In this document: in pieces, positions 23,905 through 31,338 of the stretch
Layout of the letters: each line of letters begins with the position of its first letter
Position numbering within the stretch: position 1 is the first letter of the stretch
Assembly (NCBI GenBank): GCA_002419295.1
Contig: DIFW01000031.1
Location: forward strand, 1-48,764
Direction: 5' to 3'
DNA: 48,764 nucleotides
From: Patescibacteria group bacterium UBA5738
GTDB lineage: Bacteria; Patescibacteriota; Minisyncoccia; Minisyncoccales; UBA5738
The notes under the pieces: model-generated
Databases searched by the model: none
The model's input: only the letters and a program-made list of their open reading frames with translations
Told to the model about the DNA's origin: nothing
Program-made: the position numbers and the translations under genes

Positions 23905-23934
23905 TTGTGTACTGATTTAAATCAGTATTTAAAT
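23905..23934 (+). promoter_or_regulatory. Promoter with perfect palindrome between -35 and -10 (AbrB-like gene)
   Basis: TTGTGT (23905-23910), 18 bases, TTAAAT (23929-23934). The spacer is filled by TACTGATTTAAATCAGTA (23910-23927), a perfect 18-base palindrome, which is a classic place for a repressor. The small DNA-binding protein at 23961 is the obvious candidate to bind it. Confidence 0.6.
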
Positions 23935-23960
23935 AAGGACATAAATAATAACTTTAAAAT

Positions 23961-24134
23961 ATGAACAGAAAAATTGAAGAGAAAAATGTTCGCAAATTGG
24001 CCCGAAGCGGCAAAATATCGCTGGCGGTGACCATTCCGCGCGATTTTATTGTGGAGCTGGGCTGGCGCGAAAAGCAAAAGGTGGTGGTTAAAAAGCAAGG
24101 CCAGAATATTATAATAACCGATTGGAAGGAGTGA
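23961..24134 (+). CDS. Small SpoVT/AbrB-domain DNA-binding protein (antitoxin-like)
   Basis: 57 residues from the ATG at 23961. The core LARSGKISLAVTIPRDFIVE, then LGWREKQKVVVKKQGQNI, is the swapped-hairpin AbrB/MazE fold: strand, loop with IP and L(G)W, strand, with a basic second strand pair. Such proteins are dimeric regulators, very often antitoxins. No intact toxin follows; instead there is a broken DUF3800 gene. A palindrome in its promoter suggests autoregulation. Confidence 0.75.
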   Translation: MNRKIEEKNVRKLARSGKISLAVTIPRDFIVELGWREKQKVVVKKQGQNIIITDWKE

Positions 24135-24187
24135 ATAAAGCAATTGTTAAATCCGTGAAAATTTTTAATAACGGCACAATGTAAAAT

Positions 24188-24701
24188 ATGAGTTTTTTCA
24201 AAGCCAATAAAGAAGTCAAAACCGAGGATTTGAAATTGTCCGATTATGATAAAATTTGGACCAAGTTTTGTTTTCTTGACGAAACCGGCAGTTTGGGAAA
24301 CTCCAAAGAGCCGTATTTTACTATTGGGATAATAAAAATGAGCCAGCCATATTACCACGCCAAAAGATGTGAAATTTGAAGTGAACACAAAAAAGAATTT
24401 CAACGCCGGTAAAAAAAGATTGGCATTAGCCGGAGTTTGCCGCTTTGATTCAAAAACAAACGATCTTTTGCAGTTGGTTGATCTTTTGATTGGTGCAATA
24501 ACTTACGATATTAAACTTTCCAAAGGAATTGTTTCCGGGGCAAGCCATAAGATTGAACTGGTTGATTTTTTAAAAAACAAATTGGGAACGAAAACCTTTA
24601 TTGGCGGGTTTAGAAATCATAATTTCAGTATTTTTGTTGATAAAACCGATGGGTGCGATGATGTTGCGAACAGACAAACAAAAAAGGAGCCATCGTCCTA
24701 A
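24188..24701 (+). pseudogene. Decayed DUF3800-domain gene (internal deletion with frame change)
   Basis: The 5' frame from 24188 gives WTKFCFLDETGSLGNSKEPY then FTIGIIKM, the start of a DUF3800 protein with its acidic DETG motif, and stops at 24377-24379. The 3' frame then gives KRLALAGVCRFDSKTNDLLQ and LVDLLIGAITYDI, the C-terminal part of the same family, ending at 24701. The two overlap where PKDVKFEV is read in a shifted frame, and the family's middle part is gone. DUF3800 proteins are RNase-H-like and often sit in defence or mobile regions. I call it a pseudogene with an internal deletion. Confidence 0.75.
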
Positions 24702-24718
24702 CGGTCGACGCCCCTTTT
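24682..24718 (+). terminator. Possible terminator after the DUF3800 remnant
   Basis: AAAAGGAGC (24682-24690) pairs with GCCCCTTTT (24710-24718) with one mismatch. The long loop may hold an extra GTC/GAC pair. Confidence 0.45.
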
Positions 24719-24785
24719 GAATGCCTCAATTATCATATAGCATAATTCCGGATTCGGGGCAAGAGACTAAGTTAAAAAGATAATT

Positions 24786-24997
24786 ATGACTTTACGCAAA
24801 GATTTTCCGACTAATCCTTACGAAATACTTGATCCGGCGCGTCTGGCTATGAAGGGGCCAGCGTTACCGGCCAGTGGCGCGCGAATGTTAATGTCAGTCA
24901 GAAAAATATCAAGTATCAAATGATTTACATTAAGCAGGAAGGCAGGGATTTGTTGGATGAAAAGCCCAAAAATTTTAATCGATTAATTTCTTGGTAA
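24786..24997 (+). pseudogene. Remnant of a restriction/helicase-like gene
   Basis: The frame from the ATG at 24786 reads MTLRKDFPTNPYEILDPARL, which resembles the start of large DEAD/DEAH-helicase (type III restriction-like) proteins. From 24842 another frame reads SGYEGASVTGQWRANVNVSQ and KNIKYQMIYIKQEGRDLLDE up to TAA at 24995-24997; SGYEGAS is also found early in that family. The parts are in different frames and nearly all of a roughly 1000-residue gene would be missing. The family match is from memory of the N-terminal motif and needs a search. Confidence 0.45.
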
Positions 24998-25032
24998 AAA
25001 GCAGTTTCAAGAGCAAGAATAAATAAAATTTT

Positions 25033-25470
25033 ATGAAATTTGAAAAATCCGCCGGGGCGATAATTTTTCGCCGCAACCGGCAAGGGGAAATTAATTTTTT
25101 GCTGTTGCATTATCCCTCTATGTCCCATCGTTCAAAGAGGGATTATTGGGATTTTGTGAAGGGCCATGTGGAAAAAGGAGAAAACGAAATCGCTACCGTC
25201 CGGCGCGAAGCGGAAGAAGAAACGGGCATTCGCGATCTGGAATTTATTCCCGGGTTTCGCGCGAAAATGACCTATTTTTTCCGGCATAAAAGCGAACTGA
25301 TTCTCAAAACGGCTGTTTTTTATTTGGCCCAAACTCAAACAAAAACAATCACTTTGTCCGGAGAGCATGATGATTTCATTTGGTTGCCGCGTCAAAAAGC
25401 GCGAGAAATGCTTGCTTTTGAAAACGCGAAAAAAATATTCAAAACGGCGGGTGATTTTTTGGTAAAATAA
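25033..25470 (+). CDS. NUDIX hydrolase, Ap4A-hydrolase-like
   Basis: 145 residues. A perfect Nudix box (Gx5Ex7REUxEExGU) spans G44 to I66: GHVEKGENEIATVRREAEEE, then TGI. SAGAIIFRRNRQGEINFLLL before it and RDYWDFVKGH are typical of the bis(5'-nucleosyl)-tetraphosphatase (asymmetric) group, as is the late FIWLPRQKAREML. It probably hydrolyses dinucleoside polyphosphates or another NDP-X compound in the cytoplasm. It is 9 bases upstream of the PP-loop gene, so they are likely cotranscribed. Exact substrate not decided by sequence. Confidence 0.88.
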   Translation: MKFEKSAGAIIFRRNRQGEINFLLLHYPSMSHRSKRDYWDFVKGHVEKGENEIATVRREAEEETGIRDLEFIPGFRAKMTYFFRHKSELILKTAVFYLAQTQTKTITLSGEHDDFIWLPRQKAREMLAFENAKKIFKTAGDFLVK

Positions 25471-25479
25471 TTCACGGCG

Positions 25480-26409
25480 ATGAAATCAAAAAAAATCAAC
25501 GCGCTGGTATTGTTTTCCGGCGGATTGGATTCAATGCTGGCGGCCAAGATTTTGGAAGCGCAAGGGATTGCCGCGGTTTTGATTTGCTTTGAGAGTTATT
25601 TTTTCTCCTGCGCCGCGGCGCGCGATTCCGCGGCGGCGATCGGGATGAAACTGCGCGTTGAGGATATTTCCCGGCCGCACTTGGAAATCGTGAGAAATCC
25701 GGCGCACGGATACGGCGGCGCGATCAATCCGTGCATTGATTGCCATTTGCTGATGTTAAAAACCGCCAAGGCGATAATGGACAAAGAAGGGTTTGATTTT
25801 GTGGCCACGGGCGAAGTGCTGGGCGAGCGGCCGATGTCGCAAAACCGGCAATCGCTGGATACCGTGGAGCGGGAATCGGGTTTGTCCGGAATTTTATTGC
25901 GGCCGCTGTCGGCCAAACTCTTGCCGGAAACCTTGGCGGAAAAGAATGGCCTTGTCGACCGCGGCAAGCTGTGTGATATTTCCGGCCGGTCGCGCAAGGT
26001 TCAGATGGATTTGGCGCGCGAATTCGGCATAACCCGCGTTCCCCAGCCCGGCGGCGGCTGTATTCTGACCGAAACCGATTACGGCCAAAGATTGAAAAAA
26101 CTTATTTCAATAAAGCCTGATTTTGACGGTTCGGACGCGGAAGTTTTGCAACACTGCCGTCCCATCTGGGAAGGCAATGTTTTGTTCGCGGTCGCGCGAA
26201 ACCAAGCCGATTGCGCCGCGTTGAAAGGCCCGGCCAAGCCCGGCGATTTTTTGTTTGAGCCGCAAAATTTTCCCGGCCCGGTCGTTTTGGCGCGCAATTT
26301 CGGCGCAGAGGCGGGGCAAGAAGAAATTGAGCCGTTGGGGAAAAAATATTTATTGCAATACTCCAAAAAACCGCCGCGAAATCCGGAAATTTCAATTTTA
26401 AAAATGTAG
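25480..26409 (+). CDS. PP-loop tRNA-thiolation-type enzyme with three conserved Cys
   Basis: 309 residues. The PP-loop SGGLDS is at residues 13-18. NPCIDCH gives C85 and C88, and GGGCILTE gives C194; a CxxC plus distant Cys is the layout of [4Fe-4S]-dependent tRNA thiolases, so a similar cluster is likely here. GYGGAINPCIDCH and ATGEVLGERPMSQNRQSL are typical of a group annotated as MnmA/ThiI-related PP-loop proteins. The product is likely 4-thiouridine or another thiolated base in tRNA, but the target is uncertain. It is the second PP-loop enzyme in the window (see 6317), which lacks one catalytic Cys; the two are not close paralogues. Confidence 0.75.
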   Translation: MKSKKINALVLFSGGLDSMLAAKILEAQGIAAVLICFESYFFSCAAARDSAAAIGMKLRVEDISRPHLEIVRNPAHGYGGAINPCIDCHLLMLKTAKAIMDKEGFDFVATGEVLGERPMSQNRQSLDTVERESGLSGILLRPLSAKLLPETLAEKNGLVDRGKLCDISGRSRKVQMDLAREFGITRVPQPGGGCILTETDYGQRLKKLISIKPDFDGSDAEVLQHCRPIWEGNVLFAVARNQADCAALKGPAKPGDFLFEPQNFPGPVVLARNFGAEAGQEEIEPLGKKYLLQYSKKPPRNPEISILKM

Positions 26410-26475
26410 TCCGCGGGCTAAAATCATTTCATTTTGTTGGAATATCTAGTCAAGCGTTAAGTTTTGTTAACTATA

Positions 26476-26504
26476 TTGACAAGGTTGGGGGTTGGGATTA
26501 AACT
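26476..26504 (+). promoter_or_regulatory. Promoter of the repressor-toxin operon
   Basis: TTGACA (26476-26481), 17 bases, TAAACT (26499-26504), 19 bases before the ATG at 26524. GTTAAC just upstream (26466-26471) is a short palindrome; no longer operator is obvious. Confidence 0.6.
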
Positions 26505-26523
26505 GGAGATACTGATCAAATCT

Positions 26524-27270
26524 ATGCATATTATCCAGCAAAAAATGTTGAATTTGGCAAAAGAGCGCAATTTGGCGGGATTAACTTTGCGCAAGATCGG
26601 CGAATTAATTGGCGAGTCGGGCAGTCCGCAGAAGATCAAACATCATTTGGATAAATTACTGGAGAAGGGGTTTTTATTGCGCAGTGTTGACGGAGAAAAA
26701 TTGAAAGCGGTCTCCGCGGGTTTGGACAAGGCGGCAAAGTTGATTTCTTTGCCGATTATTGGCGCGGCCAATTGCGGCGAGGCGCTTATTTTTGCCGATG
26801 AAAAAATCGAAGGCTATCTAAAAGTCTCGCCGCATATTTTGGCGCGCGGATTGGCGCGGCGTGTTAAAAATTTATATGTTTTAAGAGCGGTTGGGATTTC
26901 AATGAATCGGGCGAACATTAACGATAAAAATATAAATGATGGCGATTATGTTTTGATAGATAAAACCGCTATCATGCCAAATAACGGCGACTATGTTATC
27001 TCCGTGATCGATGGGTTGTCGAATATCAAGCGTTTTTACAATGATCAAAAAAACAACCGGATAATTTTATTTTCCGAATCCACCATGGATATTCCACCGA
27101 TTTATATACATAAAAGCGATTTTGCCGATTATTTGATCGGCGGCAGGGTTGTTGATGTTTTTAAAAAACTGGATGAAGAATCGTTATGGCAGGATGCCGC
27201 CGGTTTTGACGCGATTAAAGATTTAGAACCGATGTCGCGCGAAGAACTGGAATATTATAAAAACTTATGA
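26524..27270 (+). CDS. LexA/S24-family self-cleaving repressor
   Basis: 248 residues from the ATG at 26524, chosen because it begins the winged-helix domain and lies just after the promoter (a longer TTG start at 26464 would lie upstream of it). Residues 1-55 form a winged helix (GLTLRKIGELIGESGSPQKI, HHLDKLLEKGFLL). The cleavage region LPIIGAANCGEALIFADEKI has Cys84-Gly85 exactly where E. coli LexA has Ala84-Gly85; Cys-Gly is the UmuD-type site. The Ser/Lys dyad is S126 in VGISMNR and K169 in NIKRF, with INDGDYVLIDK between, so self-cleavage looks possible. The C-terminal tail (DAIKDLEPMSREELEYYKNL) is extra to LexA. The stop overlaps the toxin start (ATGA). It may act as SOS regulator, antitoxin, or both. 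Confidence 0.82.
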   Translation: MHIIQQKMLNLAKERNLAGLTLRKIGELIGESGSPQKIKHHLDKLLEKGFLLRSVDGEKLKAVSAGLDKAAKLISLPIIGAANCGEALIFADEKIEGYLKVSPHILARGLARRVKNLYVLRAVGISMNRANINDKNINDGDYVLIDKTAIMPNNGDYVISVIDGLSNIKRFYNDQKNNRIILFSESTMDIPPIYIHKSDFADYLIGGRVVDVFKKLDEESLWQDAAGFDAIKDLEPMSREELEYYKNL

Positions 27271-27614
27271 ACCGCGGCATGTTTCCCGGCGATATATATT
27301 TGGTTTACTTTACTCCAAGCATCGGGCATGAATTTCGCGGCGAGCGGCCGGCGATTGTTATTCAGTCAAGCGGACAGCTGGCAAAAACGAATCTTGTTAC
27401 CGTGATGCCGCTTACTTCAAAAGTTGATAAATCCAATATTGATGATATTTTGGTTCGCAAAGACACAATGAATAAATTATTTTTTGATTCACTGATTAAA
27501 GTTCACAATATTGAATCATTTGATCGGTCGCGTTTTTCAATGAAAATTGGCAGTGCGAATTTGGAGGTGGTGGGACAAGTTAAGAAATATCTTATCAAGC
27601 ATTTTGATTTATGA
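27267..27614 (+). CDS. MazF/PemK-family toxin (endoribonuclease)
   Basis: 115 residues. MFPGDIYLVYFTPSIGHEFR followed by GERPAIVIQS is the opening of MazF/PemK toxins with the conserved Arg-Pro, and LVTVMPLTSKVDKS is the conserved inner strand; DSLIKVHNIESFDRSRF matches the late part of the fold. Such toxins cut mRNA at short sequences. The partner is usually a small AbrB- or MazE-like antitoxin; here the overlapping upstream gene is a LexA/S24-type repressor. The only AbrB-like gene nearby (23961) is not adjacent. Confidence 0.88.
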   Translation: MNRGMFPGDIYLVYFTPSIGHEFRGERPAIVIQSSGQLAKTNLVTVMPLTSKVDKSNIDDILVRKDTMNKLFFDSLIKVHNIESFDRSRFSMKIGSANLEVVGQVKKYLIKHFDL

Positions 27615-27692
27615 ATTATAACTTTCAAGCAAAGAGTTTTTGCCGCGGTTAAAAAAAATTCCCCGGGGTGGGATATTGAGCTATAAACAGGC

Positions 27693-27714
27693 GGGCGAAA
27701 ACATGGTTTCGCCC
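27693..27714. repeat. Perfect hairpin between mazF-like gene and comF
   Basis: GGGCGAAA (27693-27700) and TTTCGCCC (27707-27714) surround loop ACATGG. It abuts the comF stop and lies between convergent genes. It may be a bidirectional terminator without a T run, or a REP-type palindrome. Confidence 0.65.
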
Positions 27715-28398
27715 CTACGAATTAGTGCGCGCGATGGCAACGCCGATGACTTTCGCCGCGCCCGCGCGTGATAGGACGCGGGCGCATTCGTTGATGGTTG
27801 CTCCGGTCGTAATCACATCGTCGACGATGAGCACCGGTTTATTTTTGAAAGGAGCGTTGTTCGCGCAAGCAAACGCTCCTTTTATATTTGTCAGGCGTTC
27901 GGCTTGTCCCAGATCGGCTTGATTTTTCGTTTCCAAAACCCGCGCCAGACAATTTTCCGCGACCGGAGCATCCGAAAGGCGGCCAAGTTCGCGGGCGATA
28001 ATATCGGCTTGGTTGAATCCGCGCCAGCGCAATCTTTTTTCGGCCAGCGGCACGGGTACGATAACAAATTCGCGAAAATTAAAATTTTGTTCGGCGAGTT
28101 TGAAATGGCCGGCGATCAGTTCGGCCAGCGGGCATGCCAATTCTTTGCGGAAGGGCTCGTATTTCAATCCGCGGATCATTTTTTGGACATATTTATTTTC
28201 ATAGCCGCAGGCCGCGAAAATATCGGCCAGATATTTATGATTCCGGTCGGGCCGATGGACGCGGGAAATATCAAACAGCGTTTGGCAATCGGCGCAAAGA
28301 AGATCGCCGTATCTTTTGCAGATAAAACAGCGCGCCGGAAAAAATATTTCTTTGGCAGTAGAGATTATTCTTTTTGCGTGAGCATATTGTGTGAGCAT
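27715..28398 (-). CDS. comF: ComF-family phosphoribosyltransferase-like protein
   Basis: 227 residues from the ATG at 28398; the open frame extends further upstream but that part lacks homology and overlaps the pilM promoter. The N-terminal zinc ribbon FPARCFICKRYGDLLCADC has two CxxC pairs. The phosphoribosyltransferase part shows VPVPLAEKRLRWRGFNQADI and the PRPP-binding VLIVDDVITTGATINECA. ComF proteins are linked to uptake of transforming DNA. It is divergent from pilM with 74 bases between, which supports a joint competence/type IV pilus module. Confidence 0.92.
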   Translation of the reverse strand: MLTQYAHAKRIISTAKEIFFPARCFICKRYGDLLCADCQTLFDISRVHRPDRNHKYLADIFAACGYENKYVQKMIRGLKYEPFRKELACPLAELIAGHFKLAEQNFNFREFVIVPVPLAEKRLRWRGFNQADIIARELGRLSDAPVAENCLARVLETKNQADLGQAERLTNIKGAFACANNAPFKNKPVLIVDDVITTGATINECARVLSRAGAAKVIGVAIARTNS

Positions 28399-28399
28399 A

Positions 28400-28428
28400 T
28401 TGCGGCTTGTTTGCTTTGCGCCTATAAT
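28400..28428 (+). promoter_or_regulatory. Promoter of the pilM operon
   Basis: TTGCGG (28400-28405), 17 bases, TATAAT (28423-28428), 44 bases before the GTG start. GTGAGCATATTG occurs twice in tandem nearby (28378-28402), spanning the comF start, and may be a regulatory repeat. Confidence 0.5.
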
Positions 28429-28472
28429 GTAATTATAGGAGGGTTGGAAATTAAAAGTCAAAATATAAAATT

Positions 28473-29573
28473 GTGTTGCCAAAATTATTCGCGAAAAAAT
28501 TTTTGGGAATTGACATCGGCGCCGCTTCAATCAAAATGGTTGAGCTGGAAGAATCCGGCAATAAATTTATTTTGTCAAACTACGGCGAAATCTCCGTTGA
28601 TTTTGCCGGAGAGAATGAAGATTTTTTATCGCCCCAAAAAAAAACCATGGCGGATTTTTCCGCGTCCGAAATCGCGGAAATGATTCAGGCCGTATTGTTG
28701 GAAGCGAAGATTAAAACTCGGCAATGCGCCTTTTCCATTCCTGATTTTTCAACATTCTTCACTTCTTTTTTTCTGCCGGGAATGACTCAAAAAGAAATTG
28801 GCGCCGCGGTGGTGTTTGAGGCGCGCCAGCATATTCCCTTGCCGATCGACAGCGTGACCATTGATTGGCAGTTAATCGGCGGCGATCCCGGAAAATCGGA
28901 CAAATTGGAAATCGCGGTAACCGCGATCCCCAACGAAATCGTCGCCAAATACAAGGAGATTGCCCTGAAAGCGAAGTTGCAGTTGATGCTGATGGAGGCT
29001 GAAGCGTTTGGATTGATGCAGGCGCTGATTTCTCGGGAAGAATCCCGCGCGGTGTGCGTGGTTGATATCGGCGTGCAAAGCACGGTTTGCAGTCTGGCCG
29101 AAAAACAGAGCCTGCGCTATTCCCACAGCTTTGATCGGGGATTGGATTATTTATTCAATGAACTCGGCAAGCGGTTGCCGATTGATCAGGCGGCGTTTCT
29201 CGCCGCGAAAAAGAATTACGGATTCAAAATGATTTCTTTGCTTGAGCCCGATGTGGGAGAGAAAATGCAAGACATCATAAAAGAAATTTTTAAACCGATT
29301 TTGCGGGAAATTGAAATGTTTTTAAAAGATTGCCGGCAGTCTTCGGGAATCGAGCCCGCCAAAATCATTCTTTCGGGCGGCGCCAGCGCGGTTTTGGAAA
29401 CAAAAAAACAATTTGAAGATTATTTTAAAAAAGAAACCGCGATTGCCGCGCCGTTCGCGCAAATCGGCTATCCCAAAGAAATCGCCGGCGAAGTTGAAAG
29501 CATCGGCCCTTCATACGCGGTGGCGGCGGGCATGGCGCAACGGGGATTTGAATTATCAAAAAAAGCAAAATAA
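28473..29573 (+). CDS. pilM: Type IV pilus assembly protein PilM
   Basis: 366 residues, actin-like ATPase of the pilus inner-membrane platform, binding the N-terminal tail of PilN in the cytoplasm. FLGIDIGAASIKMVELEESG is the phosphate-1 motif; VCVVDIGVQSTVCSLA is phosphate-2; IILSGGASAVLETK is the adenosine motif. QHIPLPIDSVTIDWQLI is a PilM signature. The start codon is GTG at 28473; no nearby ATG gives a longer N-terminus. It begins the plus-strand pilus locus that runs to 42193. Confidence 0.93.
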   Translation: MLPKLFAKKFLGIDIGAASIKMVELEESGNKFILSNYGEISVDFAGENEDFLSPQKKTMADFSASEIAEMIQAVLLEAKIKTRQCAFSIPDFSTFFTSFFLPGMTQKEIGAAVVFEARQHIPLPIDSVTIDWQLIGGDPGKSDKLEIAVTAIPNEIVAKYKEIALKAKLQLMLMEAEAFGLMQALISREESRAVCVVDIGVQSTVCSLAEKQSLRYSHSFDRGLDYLFNELGKRLPIDQAAFLAAKKNYGFKMISLLEPDVGEKMQDIIKEIFKPILREIEMFLKDCRQSSGIEPAKIILSGGASAVLETKKQFEDYFKKETAIAAPFAQIGYPKEIAGEVESIGPSYAVAAGMAQRGFELSKKAK

Positions 29574-29624
29574 ATTTGCGTTTGCGTTTTTTTATTTTAT
29601 AATAAAGCAAAGCGAACGCAAATT
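29573..29624 (+). promoter_or_regulatory. Inverted repeat around an internal promoter between pilM and pilN
   Basis: AATTTGCGTTTGC (29573-29585) pairs with GCGAACGCAAATT (29612-29624) with one G-T wobble. Inside is TTGCGT (29576-29581), 16 bases, TATAAT (29598-29603). It could attenuate read-through from pilM while starting a pilN transcript. Confidence 0.5.
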
Positions 29625-29727
29625 AATTTCGCATTATAGTTTGAAAGCCGGCGACGGCGGAGAGGGTCGTTTTCCCAATCGATTTTTATCCGGCGTTGTT
29701 CAATGCTTTTCATTCAATTAAATCAAT

Positions 29728-30243
29728 ATGATTAACGCAGCATCCAATCGCCCCGGGGTTTTTTTGGAGAGTGCGGTTTTTTATTTGTCTTTTTTATTGC
29801 TGGCGATAGTCGTGGGCGGGTTTTTTTATGTGCGCTATTTAACCGGCCAAAGCAATATTGAACTCGCCGCGCTCGAAGACCAGTCGACAAAAATGAAAAC
29901 CGAACAAGAAAAAAATCTGGAAGCAAGCGTGGATTTGGCGCGCCGCCGCCTGGCCGATTTTTCCACGGTGATATCGGCGCGCCAGTCCGCCGCGCGGGTT
30001 TTTACCGAATTTGAAAATCTGGTCTTGCCGGGAGTCTATTTCTCAAAACTCGGCCTTGATTTTTCAAAGCTGTCTTTGTCTTTGTCGGGGCAAGGAAAAA
30101 GTTTTATTGATGTTGGCCGCCAGGCGATGAAATTTGAATCGGCCAAAGGCGTTTTGAAGTCCGCGGCTTTTCCCAGAATCGCGGCCAGTGATAAAGGCGG
30201 CGTTAGTTTTGAAGCCGATATCATATTGTATCCTCAAAAATAA
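29728..30243 (+). CDS. pilN: Type IV pilus assembly protein PilN-like
   Basis: 171 residues. A short cytoplasmic tail (MINAASNRPGVFLES), one transmembrane helix (AVFYLSFLLLAIVVGGFFYV, residues 16-36), then a coiled coil (ALEDQSTKMKTEQEKNLEAS) and a small periplasmic-type ferredoxin-like domain. This is the PilN plan, here without a clear INLLP motif in the tail that PilM normally binds. Position between pilM and pilO supports the call. The protein aligns the platform in the inner membrane. Confidence 0.8.
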   Translation: MINAASNRPGVFLESAVFYLSFLLLAIVVGGFFYVRYLTGQSNIELAALEDQSTKMKTEQEKNLEASVDLARRRLADFSTVISARQSAARVFTEFENLVLPGVYFSKLGLDFSKLSLSLSGQGKSFIDVGRQAMKFESAKGVLKSAAFPRIAASDKGGVSFEADIILYPQK

Positions 30244-30318
30244 TTTTGAATGCGCGCTCCACGCGCCGCGGCTGTCTTTGCCGCTTGCAATTTTAATTTA
30301 AAGTTTACAATAATAACT

Positions 30319-30945
30319 ATGTCAAGAAATTATTTGGAAGCGTTCGCGATACTGATCATCGCTTTTGCGCTGGGCTTCTTTTTGTTGTTGCCAAAATATC
30401 AAGAATCGCAAGCCGCGAAAACCCGCGTAGAAGAAAAAAAAGCCGAAATCAAGGCCCGCGCGGATTATTATGCCGATTTGGGGGCGATTATGAAGGATTT
30501 GGAACATTACGGGGAGAATATGGAAAAAATTAATACCGCGTTGCCCGACAGCTTGGACGCGCCGGCGGTGATGAACTTCGCGAAAGAGGCGGCGATGCAG
30601 GCGGGTTTGTTCGTGAAAGGCGTTGATTATTCCGGCGCGGGGGGCTTGTCCTCTTCCGACGAAGCGTCTTCTTCGGGCGTATCGTCTTTGAATAGTTATT
30701 CCATTTCCGTAAAGTTAACGGGGACATATTCCGGATTGAAGAATTTCCTGTCAATCATTGAGCGATCAAGCCGTTTGATCGCGGTGTCGTCGGTTGGCAT
30801 TCAAGCCGAGCAAAAGAAAGAGGGAGAGGGTGAAAATAACGAAAACGCGCGCGATTCTTCGCAAGCGGCAGAAGACAAAATTCTTGATTGCGATGTTAAA
30901 TTGTCGGCGCATTATTATCCAAGCGTTAACCCAAGCGCCGAATAG
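30319..30945 (+). CDS. pilO: Type IV pilus assembly protein PilO-like
   Basis: 208 residues from the ATG at 30319, which starts right before the membrane helix (NYLEAFAILIIAFALGFFLL). A coiled coil (KTRVEEKKAEIKARADYYAD) and a ferredoxin-like domain (PDSLDAPAVMNFAKEAAMQA; LTGTYSGLKNFLSIIERSSR; LIAVSSVGI) follow, the known PilO architecture. It forms heterodimers with PilN. The Ser-rich loop (SSSDEASSSGVSSLNS) in the middle is a lineage-specific insertion. Confidence 0.87.
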   Translation: MSRNYLEAFAILIIAFALGFFLLLPKYQESQAAKTRVEEKKAEIKARADYYADLGAIMKDLEHYGENMEKINTALPDSLDAPAVMNFAKEAAMQAGLFVKGVDYSGAGGLSSSDEASSSGVSSLNSYSISVKLTGTYSGLKNFLSIIERSSRLIAVSSVGIQAEQKKEGEGENNENARDSSQAAEDKILDCDVKLSAHYYPSVNPSAE

Positions 30946-30984
30946 CCGATTAAATTTTAAAGTTCAAAGTAATCTATTAATATT

Positions 30985-31338
30985 ATGGCAATAACTTTTG
31001 AAGAAAAAAGCAATCTTGGAAAAAATATCGCCATCTTGATTGTTTTGGTCGCGGTGTTTTTTGTCATTATTTTTTTTGGCTGGCGTTTTTTGCGAGAAAA
31101 CCAAGCGCCGGCATCGGGCACCATGCCGCCGGTATCGGGCGTTAACATCCAAGCTTTGCAAGATCCGCGCCTGGCCGATTTGGAAACTTTTCCAAAGATC
31201 GCGCCGGCGGAATTTGAAACTGGAAGCCAAAATCCTTTTGTTGAAATGCCGGCGGTTGAGGGCGCGCCCGAACCCGCCGTGTCCGAATCCGAACCCGAGT
31301 CTGAGTCCGGCGAAAACGCAAGTATAATTGATTTCTAA
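30985..31338 (+). CDS. Small pilus-locus membrane protein (unassigned)
   Basis: 117 residues: one transmembrane helix near the N-terminus (IAILIVLVAVFFVIIFFGWR), then a Pro/Glu/Ser-rich tail (EPAVSESEPESESGENAS). It sits where pilP would be but is too short and has no PilP beta domain. TAA ends at 31338 and pilB starts at 31339, so translation is likely coupled. A linker between the platform and the assembly ATPase is a guess from position. Confidence 0.65.
   Translation: MAITFEEKSNLGKNIAILIVLVAVFFVIIFFGWRFLRENQAPASGTMPPVSGVNIQALQDPRLADLETFPKIAPAEFETGSQNPFVEMPAVEGAPEPAVSESEPESESGENASIIDF

Noticed and set aside
28399..28530. N-terminal extension of comF
   Set aside because: The extra 44 residues have no family match and overlap the pilM promoter and start.
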